30,636 nt of DNA, taken from Bacteroidales bacterium. Lineage in GTDB: Bacteria; Bacteroidota; Bacteroidia; Bacteroidales; UBA4181. Positions 16,379 to 24,387 of the stretch are shown one piece after another. The notes under the pieces are model-generated. The model ran no database searches. It saw only the letters and a program-made list of their open reading frames with translations, and was not told the origin of the DNA. Each line of letters begins with the position of its first letter. The stretch's first letter is position 1. The position numbers and the translations under genes were made by a program. The DNA lies in assembly GCA_031259205.1 (NCBI GenBank), contig JAIRLS010000182.1:1-30636 (forward strand), given 5' to 3'.

Positions 16379-17245
16379 TCATTTCACCTTGATCGATTCG
16401 AATCCCTTTCCATAGACCCCCATCACGCTGCCCATCGAAATGAAAGCGGTCGGATCAATTTCCTTCACGGCGCGGAAAACGGCGACTACTTCGTATTTGC
16501 GTACAATCACCAGAATCATTTTGGTCGGTTTTCTGCTGTACCATCCTTGGGCGTCTACAAGCGTCAAGCCGCGTCTTACCCGCTCGGAAATATTTTCGGC
16601 CACCGCCTCGTATTTTTCCGAAAAGATAAACAGTTGATACGACTGTCGATTACCGGCGAGGACGAAATCAATGACATAGCTCGCTGTTACCATCACGCAA
16701 TAACCGTAAATCATCCTTTCCAGCGAAAGGGTGACAAAAAAGGACGATGAAATGATAATCACGTCCAGCATCATGATGACGCGGCCCGGGCTGACGTTCC
16801 GCTGTTGGGTGATCATCATGGCCATCAGGTCGGTGCCGCCAGAGGTGCCGCCCTGCGTGAAAACAATACCGCTACCGATGCCCGACAGAATCCCTCCCAC
16901 CACAGTAGCCAAAAAAGTATCGGAAACCGGCGGCTGGGGAAAATATCGCTGTATCAGGCTTAGTAACAGGGAAAATACGATGACGCCATACACCGATTTC
17001 ATGGCAAAAGTCACATTAACGACTTTCACCGCTACGGCAATCAACGCCAAATTGACGACAAGAAAGGTAAGACCTGCGGGAATACCGGTGGCAAAATAAA
17101 CGATGGCGCCGATACCGCTAACGCCGCCGCCCGTCACCTGACTGGGAATAAGGAAGGCCCCCCACCCGAAAGTGGTACACAGCAGGCCGAAAGTGATAAT
17201 GACATGGGAACGGATAAACGCTCCCCATTGAACTGGCTTTTTCAT
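16379..17245 (-). CDS. YitT family membrane protein (DUF161/DUF2179)
   Basis: A 288-aa protein with five to six membrane segments and a cytoplasmic C-terminal DUF2179 domain. Visible features: GWGAFLIPSQVTGGGVSGIGAI and GIGSGIVFTQGGTSGGTD (two DUF161-type glycine-rich repeats), and the C-terminal block KPTKMILVIVRKYEV...DPTAFIS. The function of the family is unknown. The frame is open up to 17320, but I chose ATG 17245 because the longer N-terminus is AT-rich and unlike the family, while MKKPVQWGAFIRSHVIITFGLL opens as family members do. It is transcribed away from the DUF47-pit operon. Confidence 0.88.
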   Translation of the reverse strand: MKKPVQWGAFIRSHVIITFGLLCTTFGWGAFLIPSQVTGGGVSGIGAIVYFATGIPAGLTFLVVNLALIAVAVKVVNVTFAMKSVYGVIVFSLLLSLIQRYFPQPPVSDTFLATVVGGILSGIGSGIVFTQGGTSGGTDLMAMMITQQRNVSPGRVIMMLDVIIISSSFFVTLSLERMIYGYCVMVTASYVIDFVLAGNRQSYQLFIFSEKYEAVAENISERVRRGLTLVDAQGWYSRKPTKMILVIVRKYEVVAVFRAVKEIDPTAFISMGSVMGVYGKGFESIKVK

Positions 17246-17328
17246 GGAATGATACCGAATAACCGAAAAAAATAAATATGTTTGAAATGCAAAAGAAATG
17301 AAGATTTTTTCATTTTCCAATTCCCATA

Positions 17329-17356
17329 TTAAATTTCGGTTAAATTTCGGTTAAAT
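17329..17356 (+). promoter_or_regulatory. Three 11-bp direct repeats (TTAAAT-N5), candidate Pho-type operator
   Basis: TTAAAT occurs at 17329, 17340 and 17351, each start 11 bp apart, with spacer TTCGG in the first two. The last repeat ends 14 bp before the -33 element of the DUF47-pit promoter. PhoP/PhoB-type regulators bind direct repeats with an 11-bp period (TT(A/T)ACA-type in Bacillus). The geometry and the phosphate-transport target fit; binding is inferred. Confidence 0.4.
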
Positions 17357-17370
17357 TTTATACATGATGA

Positions 17371-17400
17371 TTGTCATGTGAAAGCTATGATATATCTTTG
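17371..17400 (+). promoter_or_regulatory. Promoter of the DUF47-pit operon
   Basis: TTG (17371-17373), 19-bp spacer, TATCTTTG (17393-17400): a full Bacteroidetes promoter 26 bp before the ATG at 17427. Confidence 0.65.
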
Positions 17401-17426
17401 TCACTAAATACGAAAAGAAAATTTTT

Positions 17427-18074
17427 ATGAAAATCAATAATTTATTGAGTTTCTTCACGCCCAGGGATTCCAAATTTATTCCGCTATTGAAGGAAACAGC
17501 CGCCATTCTTGTGGAGGCGGGCGTGTTGATGGAGCGTTTTTTCTATGCGACCGACAAACAGCAAAAAGAGATCGGCGGGTTAATCAAGGAACAGGAATCC
17601 AAAGCCGACAAAACCACAGGCCGGATTTTCAAAGCGCTTAACGAGAGTTTCATTACGCCGTTTGACCGCGAAGACATCAATGAACTGGCCAACTATCTCG
17701 ACGACGTGATGGACTCCATCAACCGGTCGGTACGAAAGGTGATCACCCATTCCCCCAACGATCTCCCCAAGTATTTCAAAAAAATGTCGGGCATCATTCA
17801 CCGTGGTACGGAAGAGATTGCCTCCGCCGTCGACGGTTTGGCCTCCTTGAAACAAAGCGATAAAGACATCCGCAGAAGTTGCAGGGAAATCAAAAAACTT
17901 GAAGGCCAAGCCGACGAACTTTACGAAGAAGGGATTATCGACCTCTTTCACGGGAACCTGAAACCGATAGAAATCTTTAAATTAAAAGAAATTCTTCAGG
18001 AAATGGAAAAAGCAGCCAACAAAATTAATCAAACCGGCAAAATACTGAAAACGATCATTGTAAAATACGCATAA
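17427..18074 (+). CDS. DUF47 (PhoU-like) accessory protein of the phosphate transporter
   Basis: A 215-aa, almost wholly helical cytoplasmic protein of the DUF47/TIGR00153 family, structurally related to PhoU. Visible signatures are KEQESKADKTTGRIFKAL (E-x-x-A-D helix), FITPFDREDINELANYLDD (the family hallmark) and KLEGQADELYEEGI in the second repeat. These proteins commonly sit beside PiT transporters and are thought to regulate them. Here the pit start comes 1 nt after its stop, so the two are surely co-expressed. Confidence 0.92.
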   Translation: MKINNLLSFFTPRDSKFIPLLKETAAILVEAGVLMERFFYATDKQQKEIGGLIKEQESKADKTTGRIFKALNESFITPFDREDINELANYLDDVMDSINRSVRKVITHSPNDLPKYFKKMSGIIHRGTEEIASAVDGLASLKQSDKDIRRSCREIKKLEGQADELYEEGIIDLFHGNLKPIEIFKLKEILQEMEKAANKINQTGKILKTIIVKYA

Positions 18075-18075
18075 A

Positions 18076-19125
18076 ATGACATTACTCATCGTTGTGATTG
18101 TACTCGCTATCGTTTTTGACATGATCAATGGCTTTCATGATGCGGCCAACGCCATATCAATGATTGTTTCCACCCGTGTGCTGACGCCTTTTCAGGCAGT
18201 GTTGTGGGCGGCCACTTTCAATTTTGCCGCTTTCTTTTTCGCCAAATTTGTCATCGGCGAGTTTGGAATAGCCAACACCGTTGCCAAAACCGTTTGGGAA
18301 GAATTCATCACGCTTCCTGTCATAGTGTCTGGTTTAGTGGCTGCCATCGCGTGGAACTTGCTTACATGGAGGATGGGAATCCCTTCGTCGTCATCGCATA
18401 CGCTGATAGGAGGCTTTGCCGGAGCCGCTATTTGTGCGGCAGGTTTTCAGGCGATACATACGGCGGTTATCCTCCGGATAGCCGCGTTCATCGTGCTGGC
18501 GCCGTTGATAGGGCTTGTCACGTCGGCTTTTATCACCATCTGCGTGTTATGGGCTTTCCGAAAAACGAATGTACGACATGCCGACAGAATTTTCCGCCGC
18601 GTACAATTGGTAGCCTCCGGTCTTTTCAGTCTTGGCCACGGCCTCAACGATTCCCAAAAAGTGATGGGGATTATAGGCGTTGCGCTTATTAGCTTCAATG
18701 CCACCGTTGATCCTGCTCGCCTTCCTCATTGGTTGAGGATGAGCGAAATGAGCCAGATGCACGACTGGGTGCCTCTGTGCTGTTTCAGCGCTATCGCCAT
18801 CGGAACAATGATGGGCGGATGGCGTATCGTTAAAACCATGGGAAGCAAGATTACCAAAATCACTGCCGTAGAAGGCGTTTGTGCCGAAACTGCCGGAGCT
18901 TTAACGCTTTTTCTTACCGAGATACTCAAAATCCCCGTCAGCACCACCCACACCATCACAGGCGCCGTGATGGGAGTGGGCGCCGTCAAACGCATTTCCG
19001 CCGTCAGATGGGGAGTCACGATTCATCTGCTATGGGCATGGGTACTCACTATTCCTGTGAGCGCTCTTTTGGCAGCCCTTATCTACTGGGGGGCAAGCGC
19101 TGCCGGCTTCAATTACGGCAATTGA
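18076..19125 (+). CDS. pit: PiT family inorganic phosphate transporter
   Basis: A 349-aa inner-membrane transporter (low-affinity phosphate:cation symport) with about 10 membrane segments. The two inverted PiT signatures are visible: MINGFHDAANAIS near residue 16 and SLGHGLNDSQKVMGI near 185, plus GIPSSSSHTLIGG and IPVSTTHTITGAVMGVG, the two serine/threonine-rich loops at equivalent places in each half. It converges with ribF; the two stop codons are 5 bp apart, so mRNA ends overlap. Confidence 0.94.
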   Translation: MTLLIVVIVLAIVFDMINGFHDAANAISMIVSTRVLTPFQAVLWAATFNFAAFFFAKFVIGEFGIANTVAKTVWEEFITLPVIVSGLVAAIAWNLLTWRMGIPSSSSHTLIGGFAGAAICAAGFQAIHTAVILRIAAFIVLAPLIGLVTSAFITICVLWAFRKTNVRHADRIFRRVQLVASGLFSLGHGLNDSQKVMGIIGVALISFNATVDPARLPHWLRMSEMSQMHDWVPLCCFSAIAIGTMMGGWRIVKTMGSKITKITAVEGVCAETAGALTLFLTEILKIPVSTTHTITGAVMGVGAVKRISAVRWGVTIHLLWAWVLTIPVSALLAALIYWGASAAGFNYGN

Positions 19126-19130
19126 CGGCG

Positions 19131-20132
19131 TCATACGCGACAGACAAGGTTCCGGATCTGTTGTTCATCGCGCTGTAATTGGGTTTGTAGCTGTTCGAGA
19201 TTTTTAAAACGGATATCGTCCCTGATGCGGTGCATGAATGAGAGGCGGAGTATTTTCCCGTAGATGTTTCTTTTGAAATCGAAAATATGGGTTTCCACTT
19301 GTGGCGTGTCGTCGGGCGGCTGCACCACAGTACGTTTTCCGACGTAGGTCATGCCGTAAAACTGTTCGCCGTCAAGGTCTGTACGGACGCAGTATACACC
19401 GTCCCTGGGGAGAATCTTGTTGGGGGGCGGTTCGATATTGGCGGTAGGAAAACCGATGGTACGGCCTGTCCGGTTTCCGGCGATTACTTTTCCCGACAAA
19501 GGATATTCGTAACCCAGCATCCGGTTGGCGGCTTCCGGTTGGCCATCCGACAATAATTTCCGGATGGCCGACGAACTGATTTTTTCTGCGAATGCAGTAT
19601 CTTTGTTGGTTAGCATACCACATTCGCACTTTATCAAATCTTCCTTAAATAGTTGAATCTGTGTAATATCCGTCAGTGTTGCGATGTTTTCGGCATTGCC
19701 GTCCCTGTTTTTTCCGAAGGAATGGTCTTCTCCCACTACCCAGTATTTGGCATGTAGCTTTCCGATGATGATTTTCCGGACAAATTCGTTTGCCGTCATC
19801 TGCGACATTTCACGGTCGAAGGGAAGTATCAGTATATCGTCAATGCCTGCTTGTGCGAGCAACATGTTTTTTTCGTCGGTTGTGTTCAGCAGCCAGCGTT
19901 CGGGCGTGTTTTTATCCAGCAACATGCGCGGATGTGTTGCAAAAGTGACTACCATTGAGCGACAGTGATACCGTTCGGCGATGGCAGTTACTTGCTTCAA
20001 CAGGGCTTGATGCCCTCGATGAACGCCGTCGAAACTGCCCACCGTCACCACGCCGCCGGTAAAATCCGGATGATTAATATCGGTATATATAGCCACAGGT
20101 AGAATATCGGACTGAACAAAAAAGGCTGTCAT
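19131..20132 (-). CDS. ribF: Bifunctional riboflavin kinase / FAD synthetase
   Basis: Converts riboflavin to FMN and FMN to FAD. The N-terminal FMN adenylyltransferase domain (about 20-190) shows VTVGSFDGVHRGHQ (31-42, nucleotide-binding GxFDGxHxGH) and FSSSAIRKLL-like ISSSAIRKLL; the C-terminal riboflavin kinase domain (about 200-325) shows GRTIGFPTANI and DGVYCV. The ATG at 20132 lies in the loop of a strong terminator hairpin (20118-20149), so the encoded MTAFF is part of the stem. GTG 20096 is an alternative start (321 aa) that still covers the whole first domain. The gene follows the TPR gene by 24 bp and has no obvious promoter of its own, so it may depend on read-through. Confidence 0.93.
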   Translation of the reverse strand: MTAFFVQSDILPVAIYTDINHPDFTGGVVTVGSFDGVHRGHQALLKQVTAIAERYHCRSMVVTFATHPRMLLDKNTPERWLLNTTDEKNMLLAQAGIDDILILPFDREMSQMTANEFVRKIIIGKLHAKYWVVGEDHSFGKNRDGNAENIATLTDITQIQLFKEDLIKCECGMLTNKDTAFAEKISSSAIRKLLSDGQPEAANRMLGYEYPLSGKVIAGNRTGRTIGFPTANIEPPPNKILPRDGVYCVRTDLDGEQFYGMTYVGKRTVVQPPDDTPQVETHIFDFKRNIYGKILRLSFMHRIRDDIRFKNLEQLQTQLQRDEQQIRNLVCRV

Positions 20133-20149
20133 ATCGGACAGCCTTTTTT
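20118..20149 (-). terminator. Intrinsic terminator after the TPR gene, overlapping the annotated ribF start
   Basis: Perfect 13-bp inverted repeat AAAAAAGGCTGTC / GACAGCCTTTTTT with a 6-base loop. GC-rich inner stem (GGCTGTC) and T-run on either strand make it work in both directions. It begins 7 bp after the TPR gene stop on the minus strand. The ribF ATG at 20132 lies in its loop. Confidence 0.8.
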
Positions 20150-20156
20150 GAGATTT

Positions 20157-21461
20157 TTAAGAACCTAACTTTTCGACGATGCTGTTGTATTTGCTTTCCA
20201 TTTCCGGATATTTTGTACGAAGCCGGAAATACAAACTTTTCAGGGTTTCCATGACGTCTCGGTCGCCGACATGTAGTTCAAGCGCTTTTTCCATAAGAGG
20301 AATGGCCTTGTAAAATTCATCGTCGGCAAGATTTTTTAATCGCTCAAATTCTTCATTGGTTTTGGTCTTGTCGGCCTCTTCCATCAGTTTGACAGCAGAA
20401 TTGTAATACACCACTCCTTTGTTATAATGGTAGCCGTAATCCGTCGGATCAATGGCAATGGCCGCATCATAGGCTGCAATGGCTTTTTCCTTATTGCCAA
20501 GTTTATCATGCAATGAACCTTCTGCAAAATACAGGACGGCGTTTTTAGGATCGTTCACTTTGGCTTTCTCAATGTAATCGAGCGCTTTCTGGTTTTCCTT
20601 CCTGTTCATGTAGTAGTTGATCATAATGTAAATCAGACTAATATCATTCGGATTTTGTTGAAACCCTTTTTCCGCATAGGAAAGTCCTTTCAGTGTATCT
20701 CCCACGGCGGTACAACTGTTGTAAAGCATGGTATAGATCAATCCTGCACTTTCACCCGTTTCTTTGAAATCGTAGGACAAGGCTTTATCGAAATTGTCGA
20801 TGCTCTCTTTCCACATGCTTTTGTCGGCTTCGCTTTGCGTGTAGGCAAAGTAACCGGCATAATAATAGAAAATCGTATCGATTTTACCGAGAAGACTGCT
20901 TACTTTGATTTTTTCCTGCGCGTCTTTATAGGCTTCCTTATAATTTTTGAGTGCATATTCGTTGAATGCTTTTGCTTCCAGATCGCGGCTTATGCCATCG
21001 TATGCCTCTTCGATTTTTTTAGCGAGCTTGCCTTTTTCATCCAACGATTTGGCTTTTTCATAGGCATTTACAGCTTCCGTCAAAGGGGAATCAACAATGG
21101 ATTCCGTTTCTTCCCAATGCGTCAATACGCCTTTTGAAAAATACACTTTGATACGGCTGTACACATAGGTTTCTACATCACCTTCGGTAATAATCTCTTT
21201 CGGTTTACCGAGATAGAGGACGATTTCCGTTGAGGGCATGTTTTGCCTGAGATATTGTATATTAAAATTGTAGGCGTCCCGGAATAATTTTCCTCTCGTC
21301 ATCCATGTGGCTGGATTGCTTCCCTTTTTGGCGTCCTTTATGGCAATATCGCTTTTAGCGATATCATCTTTCAGTGGTTTGGCTTTTCCGTCATTCTGTG
21401 CAAATCCCGAAATGCCGAAAAACACTGACATTGTCGTTATTAGAATAAATTTTTTTTTCAT
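20157..21461 (-). CDS. Exported tetratricopeptide-repeat protein
   Basis: A 434-aa protein with a cleavable signal peptide (MKKKFILITTMSVFFGISGFA-Q, cut at about residue 21). Residues about 45-135 are a distinct N-terminal segment (TWMTRGKLFRDAYNFNIQYL) that I do not recognise as a known domain. Several TPR motifs follow at roughly 190-400, the clearest being AVLYFAEGSLHDKLGNKEKA...YDAAIAIDP and DYGYHYNKGVVYYNSAVKL. Such proteins scaffold periplasmic complexes in Bacteroidetes; the partner is unknown. Start ATG 21461, 23 bp after the HTH gene stop, so the two are likely co-transcribed; a strong terminator follows. Confidence 0.85.
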   Translation of the reverse strand: MKKKFILITTMSVFFGISGFAQNDGKAKPLKDDIAKSDIAIKDAKKGSNPATWMTRGKLFRDAYNFNIQYLRQNMPSTEIVLYLGKPKEIITEGDVETYVYSRIKVYFSKGVLTHWEETESIVDSPLTEAVNAYEKAKSLDEKGKLAKKIEEAYDGISRDLEAKAFNEYALKNYKEAYKDAQEKIKVSSLLGKIDTIFYYYAGYFAYTQSEADKSMWKESIDNFDKALSYDFKETGESAGLIYTMLYNSCTAVGDTLKGLSYAEKGFQQNPNDISLIYIMINYYMNRKENQKALDYIEKAKVNDPKNAVLYFAEGSLHDKLGNKEKAIAAYDAAIAIDPTDYGYHYNKGVVYYNSAVKLMEEADKTKTNEEFERLKNLADDEFYKAIPLMEKALELHVGDRDVMETLKSLYFRLRTKYPEMESKYNSIVEKLGS

Positions 21462-21484
21462 TGTGATGATAAATTAATTTATGA

Positions 21485-22213
21485 TTACTTTATTTGTTTC
21501 AATATGATTTCTACCAGTTTCTGATTGGCTTCTACTAATTTCAAGTTGGTACTAATCAATTCTTTCTGTCCGGATATAAGTTCGTTCAACGCAGGAACGG
21601 ATTTGGGTTCGCCGGGCAACAAAGTGGCGGCTCTTGTTATTCTCGGAAGCCTGATTTTCTTCTCTTTGACCGGTTTTTCGACGGGCAGGTTTTTAACGTC
21701 CCGGACTGTTTCTACAAGCGTATTTTCTTTTTTAGGCTTCGTGACGGTTTTTTTAGTTTTTACGGCAATGTTCCGGATGCTTTCGGTCGACTGGCCGGCT
21801 TCGACAGTTTGAGCGCTTCCGGACGTTCCTGTCTTTTTCGGGGCGCGTCCTTTTTTCGCTTTCGCCTTCGCAGTAACGCTTTCGGTATTTTCGGTTTTGT
21901 CCGCAACGGCCGTTTTATTTGATTTTTTTAATTTTCTCGGTTTGGAGGCTTTTCCGGATTTAGCCGCTCTTTCTTTTATTACAGGTTCAGGGGTGCTACC
22001 GTCTTTCAGCATGGAACCTTCTTCCGATCGAAGCCATGTTTCCTGCAAATCGGGATATGCCGCTATAATTCGCAACAAGTTTTTTTCTTTAAGGACTCTT
22101 TTCGAATTGATAAGGTTATATACTTGTGCGATACTGATACCTACTTTTTTCCCAAATTCTTTTTTCGAACCGGCTTCAAATACATTTATAATCTTTTTAA
22201 TACGTTCATTCAT
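21485..22213 (-). CDS. Helix-turn-helix protein with histone H1-like basic linker and C-terminal coiled coil
   Basis: A 242-aa protein in three parts. Residues 1-60 resemble a Cro/CI-type HTH (KKEFGKKVGISIAQVYNLIN as the turn and recognition helix, then a YPDLQETWLRSEEGSML end typical of phage-repressor-like proteins). Residues about 75-185 are Lys/Ala/Thr/Pro-rich and low-complexity (KASKPRKLKKSNKT, KAKAKKGRAPKKT, KKTVTKPKKE), like histone H1 tails. Residues about 205-242 form an amphipathic repeat (GQKELISTNLKLVEANQKLVE), likely an oligomerising coiled coil. It probably binds DNA as a multimer, as a regulator or a nucleoid-associated protein; this is inferred. Its own promoter is at 22252-22259; the TPR gene follows. 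Confidence 0.75.
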   Translation of the reverse strand: MNERIKKIINVFEAGSKKEFGKKVGISIAQVYNLINSKRVLKEKNLLRIIAAYPDLQETWLRSEEGSMLKDGSTPEPVIKERAAKSGKASKPRKLKKSNKTAVADKTENTESVTAKAKAKKGRAPKKTGTSGSAQTVEAGQSTESIRNIAVKTKKTVTKPKKENTLVETVRDVKNLPVEKPVKEKKIRLPRITRAATLLPGEPKSVPALNELISGQKELISTNLKLVEANQKLVEIILKQIK

Positions 22214-22251
22214 GTTTTTTATTTTTAGTTTTGATTATATTTTAGACGGTA

Positions 22252-22259
22252 CAAAATTA
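22252..22259 (-). promoter_or_regulatory. -7 promoter element of the HTH-TPR operon
   Basis: TAATTTTG on the minus strand, 38 bp before ATG 22213, within an extremely A/T-rich stretch (22255-22318). The 13 bases TAATTTTGTACCG are shared with the promoter of the prolyl oligopeptidase gene at 26531-26538. No clear -33 element is seen. Confidence 0.5.
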
Positions 22260-22309
22260 TATATTTTTTTTATATAATGAATACGATTTTTTAAAAAAAA
22301 ATATTTTTT

Positions 22310-24361
22310 TTATTTTTTTGAAGAATTTCCATGCGTCAAATGGCAGGTGATTCCTGTACGCAGCCAGATACCCGGAAGAGTGATATTTCCTATATCCTGA
22401 TGTTTTTGGTTGCTCAGATTGGAGGCTTCGGCAAAAATATTCCACTGCGATACGTGGTAATAGATGCGCAAATCTATCTGTAGGAAAGCCTCGTAGGGGA
22501 CTTCCGAATAGCTGTCCGTATCCTGATGATACTGTGAATATTCTCCGTTGCGGTGTTGCAGGCTGATTTTCCAATGAGCGTTAATTTTTTTGAAAATGCG
22601 ATGGTCGATACCGATGATCAGCTTGTGTTTCAAATAATCCAGCGCATAATTGGAAATATATCCGGACGTTTTTTCCCCGTTCAGTAAATCACAGGAAACG
22701 GATACGGAACGCACGAAGCGTTTGTCCACGCTGTGCTGCGCTTTCCATGATGCATTCAGCGATAAGCCGTGCATGTGCAATTCGGTAAGATTGCGTGTGT
22801 GCCATACCGATTCGTCTGTCAACCAGATCCAGTCGATGGCGTCGGAAATAGTCCGGTAAAAATAATTGGCGCGAATATGGAAACCGTTTTGCGACAAGCG
22901 TGCCCCTGCCTCATATTCGATGCTCTGTTCGGGATGCAAATCGGGATTAGCCATGTACAGGCGACCGTCGGTATAATACAAATCGGTGAAAGTGGGCAGT
23001 CGCATGGCTTTACCTGCTGAAGCATACAGTTTCAAACGGCTGTCGGGATAGAAAGCCACATCAATGCCGGGATAGAAGTGGATTTTTTTGCCGGTGTAGC
23101 TGTTACGGTTAAGTAATAGGCCTGCCGATGTGCTCCATTTTCCAAAATACAGGTTCTGTTCGGCGAAAAAACTGACGCTGTTTCTTTTGTCGGCATACAG
23201 GTATTGCCTGTCGGTTGCCCGATGCGGTATATTGTGTGGAATGGCGAGCTTTTCGCCCAGATTACTGCTGTATATCTGTTCGCCGCGCGAAAGCAGCCCG
23301 ATATTGCTTTTTCCTGCACGGCTGACAATGGATGCGGTAAGATCGCCGCCATATACGTCTGTACGGTGGAAATTTTGATATGCAGCAGGATTGTGCCGTA
23401 TCAGGACGTAGTGGTCGTAGTTGCGCCGCCAGTAAAGGGAGGGAGTTAGCTTGATCTTTCCGGTGGAGTTCGCTTTCAAAGAGGCGAAATAAGTTTGAAG
23501 CGATTCGTACTGGTCGGGGTATTTAGCGCCGTAGAAACTGTTTGCGCCCATTTCTTTCCGGCTATGTCCAAGTTGTACGTCTATTGGAAATTTTTTGTTT
23601 TTCCATGCGGTTTGGGAAAAGACATTCAGCCCGTCGAAGCCGGTATTGTGCCGGTAGCCGTCGGAAGCTGTTTTCGATACGGCAACATGACCGGTGACGT
23701 TTTGTACGTGCAGGGTATTGGCAAGCGACAGTTTATAGAAACCGTACTGTCCGCCCGACGCGGATATTTTCAGGTTGTTGTTGTCGCCGGCGCCGGTGAT
23801 GAAATTGATTGCTCCGCCCAGGGCATTGTTTCCAAAGATTCTGGCCGCAGGGCCTTCGAGGATTTCGATTTTCTCTACCGATTCGAGGTCTATCGGTAAG
23901 TTTAGCGTGTAGTGTCCTGTTTGCGGGTCGGTGATGTTGATTCCGTTGAGCAGTACGATGCTCTGGTCGAAGGAGGTACCGCGTATGGAAAGGTCGGCCT
24001 GTGTTCCGAACGGCCCTCGCTGGCGCAAATCTATGCCGGGAGAAAAGTTCAGCAGGTCGGCAAGTGTCTGCGCAGGCGCATGTTCGATTTCGCTACGGGA
24101 TATTTGCGTGATGGTGCGTCCTACGGGCGCAAAGACGTCTGCGACAACTTCCGCATTGACGTCCACTCCTTCCAGCGGGATGGTACGGCTTATGGTGGTG
24201 TCTGTCTGCATTGGCGTCGAACCGGAAAGATCAACCAGCGAATAGGAAACCAGCAGCACTCCTATTTTTACACATTTGTGAAAACTGTTAAATGCCGAAT
24301 AGGATTTGTTTTCCCATCTTCTAAAGCAAAAAATCGCCTTTTCTTTAAACAGATGTTTCAT
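22310..24361 (-). CDS. TonB-dependent outer-membrane receptor (BtuB-like)
   Basis: A 683-aa receptor with a plug domain at about 65-185 (AQTLADLLNFSPGIDLRQRG, DLSIRGTSFDQSIVLLNGI, VEKIEILEGPAARIFG, ALGGAINFIT, all plug hallmarks) and then a 22-strand barrel ending LRTGITCHLTHGNSSKK. There is no SusD partner, which argues against glycan uptake and for a cofactor or metal chelate; the closest pattern I recall is BtuB-like. The N-terminus is odd: about 30 mainly basic and aromatic residues (FCFRRWENKSYSAFNSFHK) precede the hydrophobic signal segment (VKIGVLLVSYSLVDLS). The open frame begins at TTG 24370; I chose ATG 24361. It lies 26 bp after the prolyl oligopeptidase gene, so they are likely co-transcribed. 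No cobalamin riboswitch is visible. Confidence 0.87.
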   Translation of the reverse strand: MKHLFKEKAIFCFRRWENKSYSAFNSFHKCVKIGVLLVSYSLVDLSGSTPMQTDTTISRTIPLEGVDVNAEVVADVFAPVGRTITQISRSEIEHAPAQTLADLLNFSPGIDLRQRGPFGTQADLSIRGTSFDQSIVLLNGINITDPQTGHYTLNLPIDLESVEKIEILEGPAARIFGNNALGGAINFITGAGDNNNLKISASGGQYGFYKLSLANTLHVQNVTGHVAVSKTASDGYRHNTGFDGLNVFSQTAWKNKKFPIDVQLGHSRKEMGANSFYGAKYPDQYESLQTYFASLKANSTGKIKLTPSLYWRRNYDHYVLIRHNPAAYQNFHRTDVYGGDLTASIVSRAGKSNIGLLSRGEQIYSSNLGEKLAIPHNIPHRATDRQYLYADKRNSVSFFAEQNLYFGKWSTSAGLLLNRNSYTGKKIHFYPGIDVAFYPDSRLKLYASAGKAMRLPTFTDLYYTDGRLYMANPDLHPEQSIEYEAGARLSQNGFHIRANYFYRTISDAIDWIWLTDESVWHTRNLTELHMHGLSLNASWKAQHSVDKRFVRSVSVSCDLLNGEKTSGYISNYALDYLKHKLIIGIDHRIFKKINAHWKISLQHRNGEYSQYHQDTDSYSEVPYEAFLQIDLRIYYHVSQWNIFAEASNLSNQKHQDIGNITLPGIWLRTGITCHLTHGNSSKK

Positions 24362-24387
24362 TGGTAGCAATAAAGTTTATGATAATT

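Noticed and set aside
24362..24387. Cobalamin riboswitch before the BtuB-like receptor gene
   Set aside because: Only 26 bp separate the receptor start from the peptidase stop, far too short for the aptamer, and no B12-box is visible.
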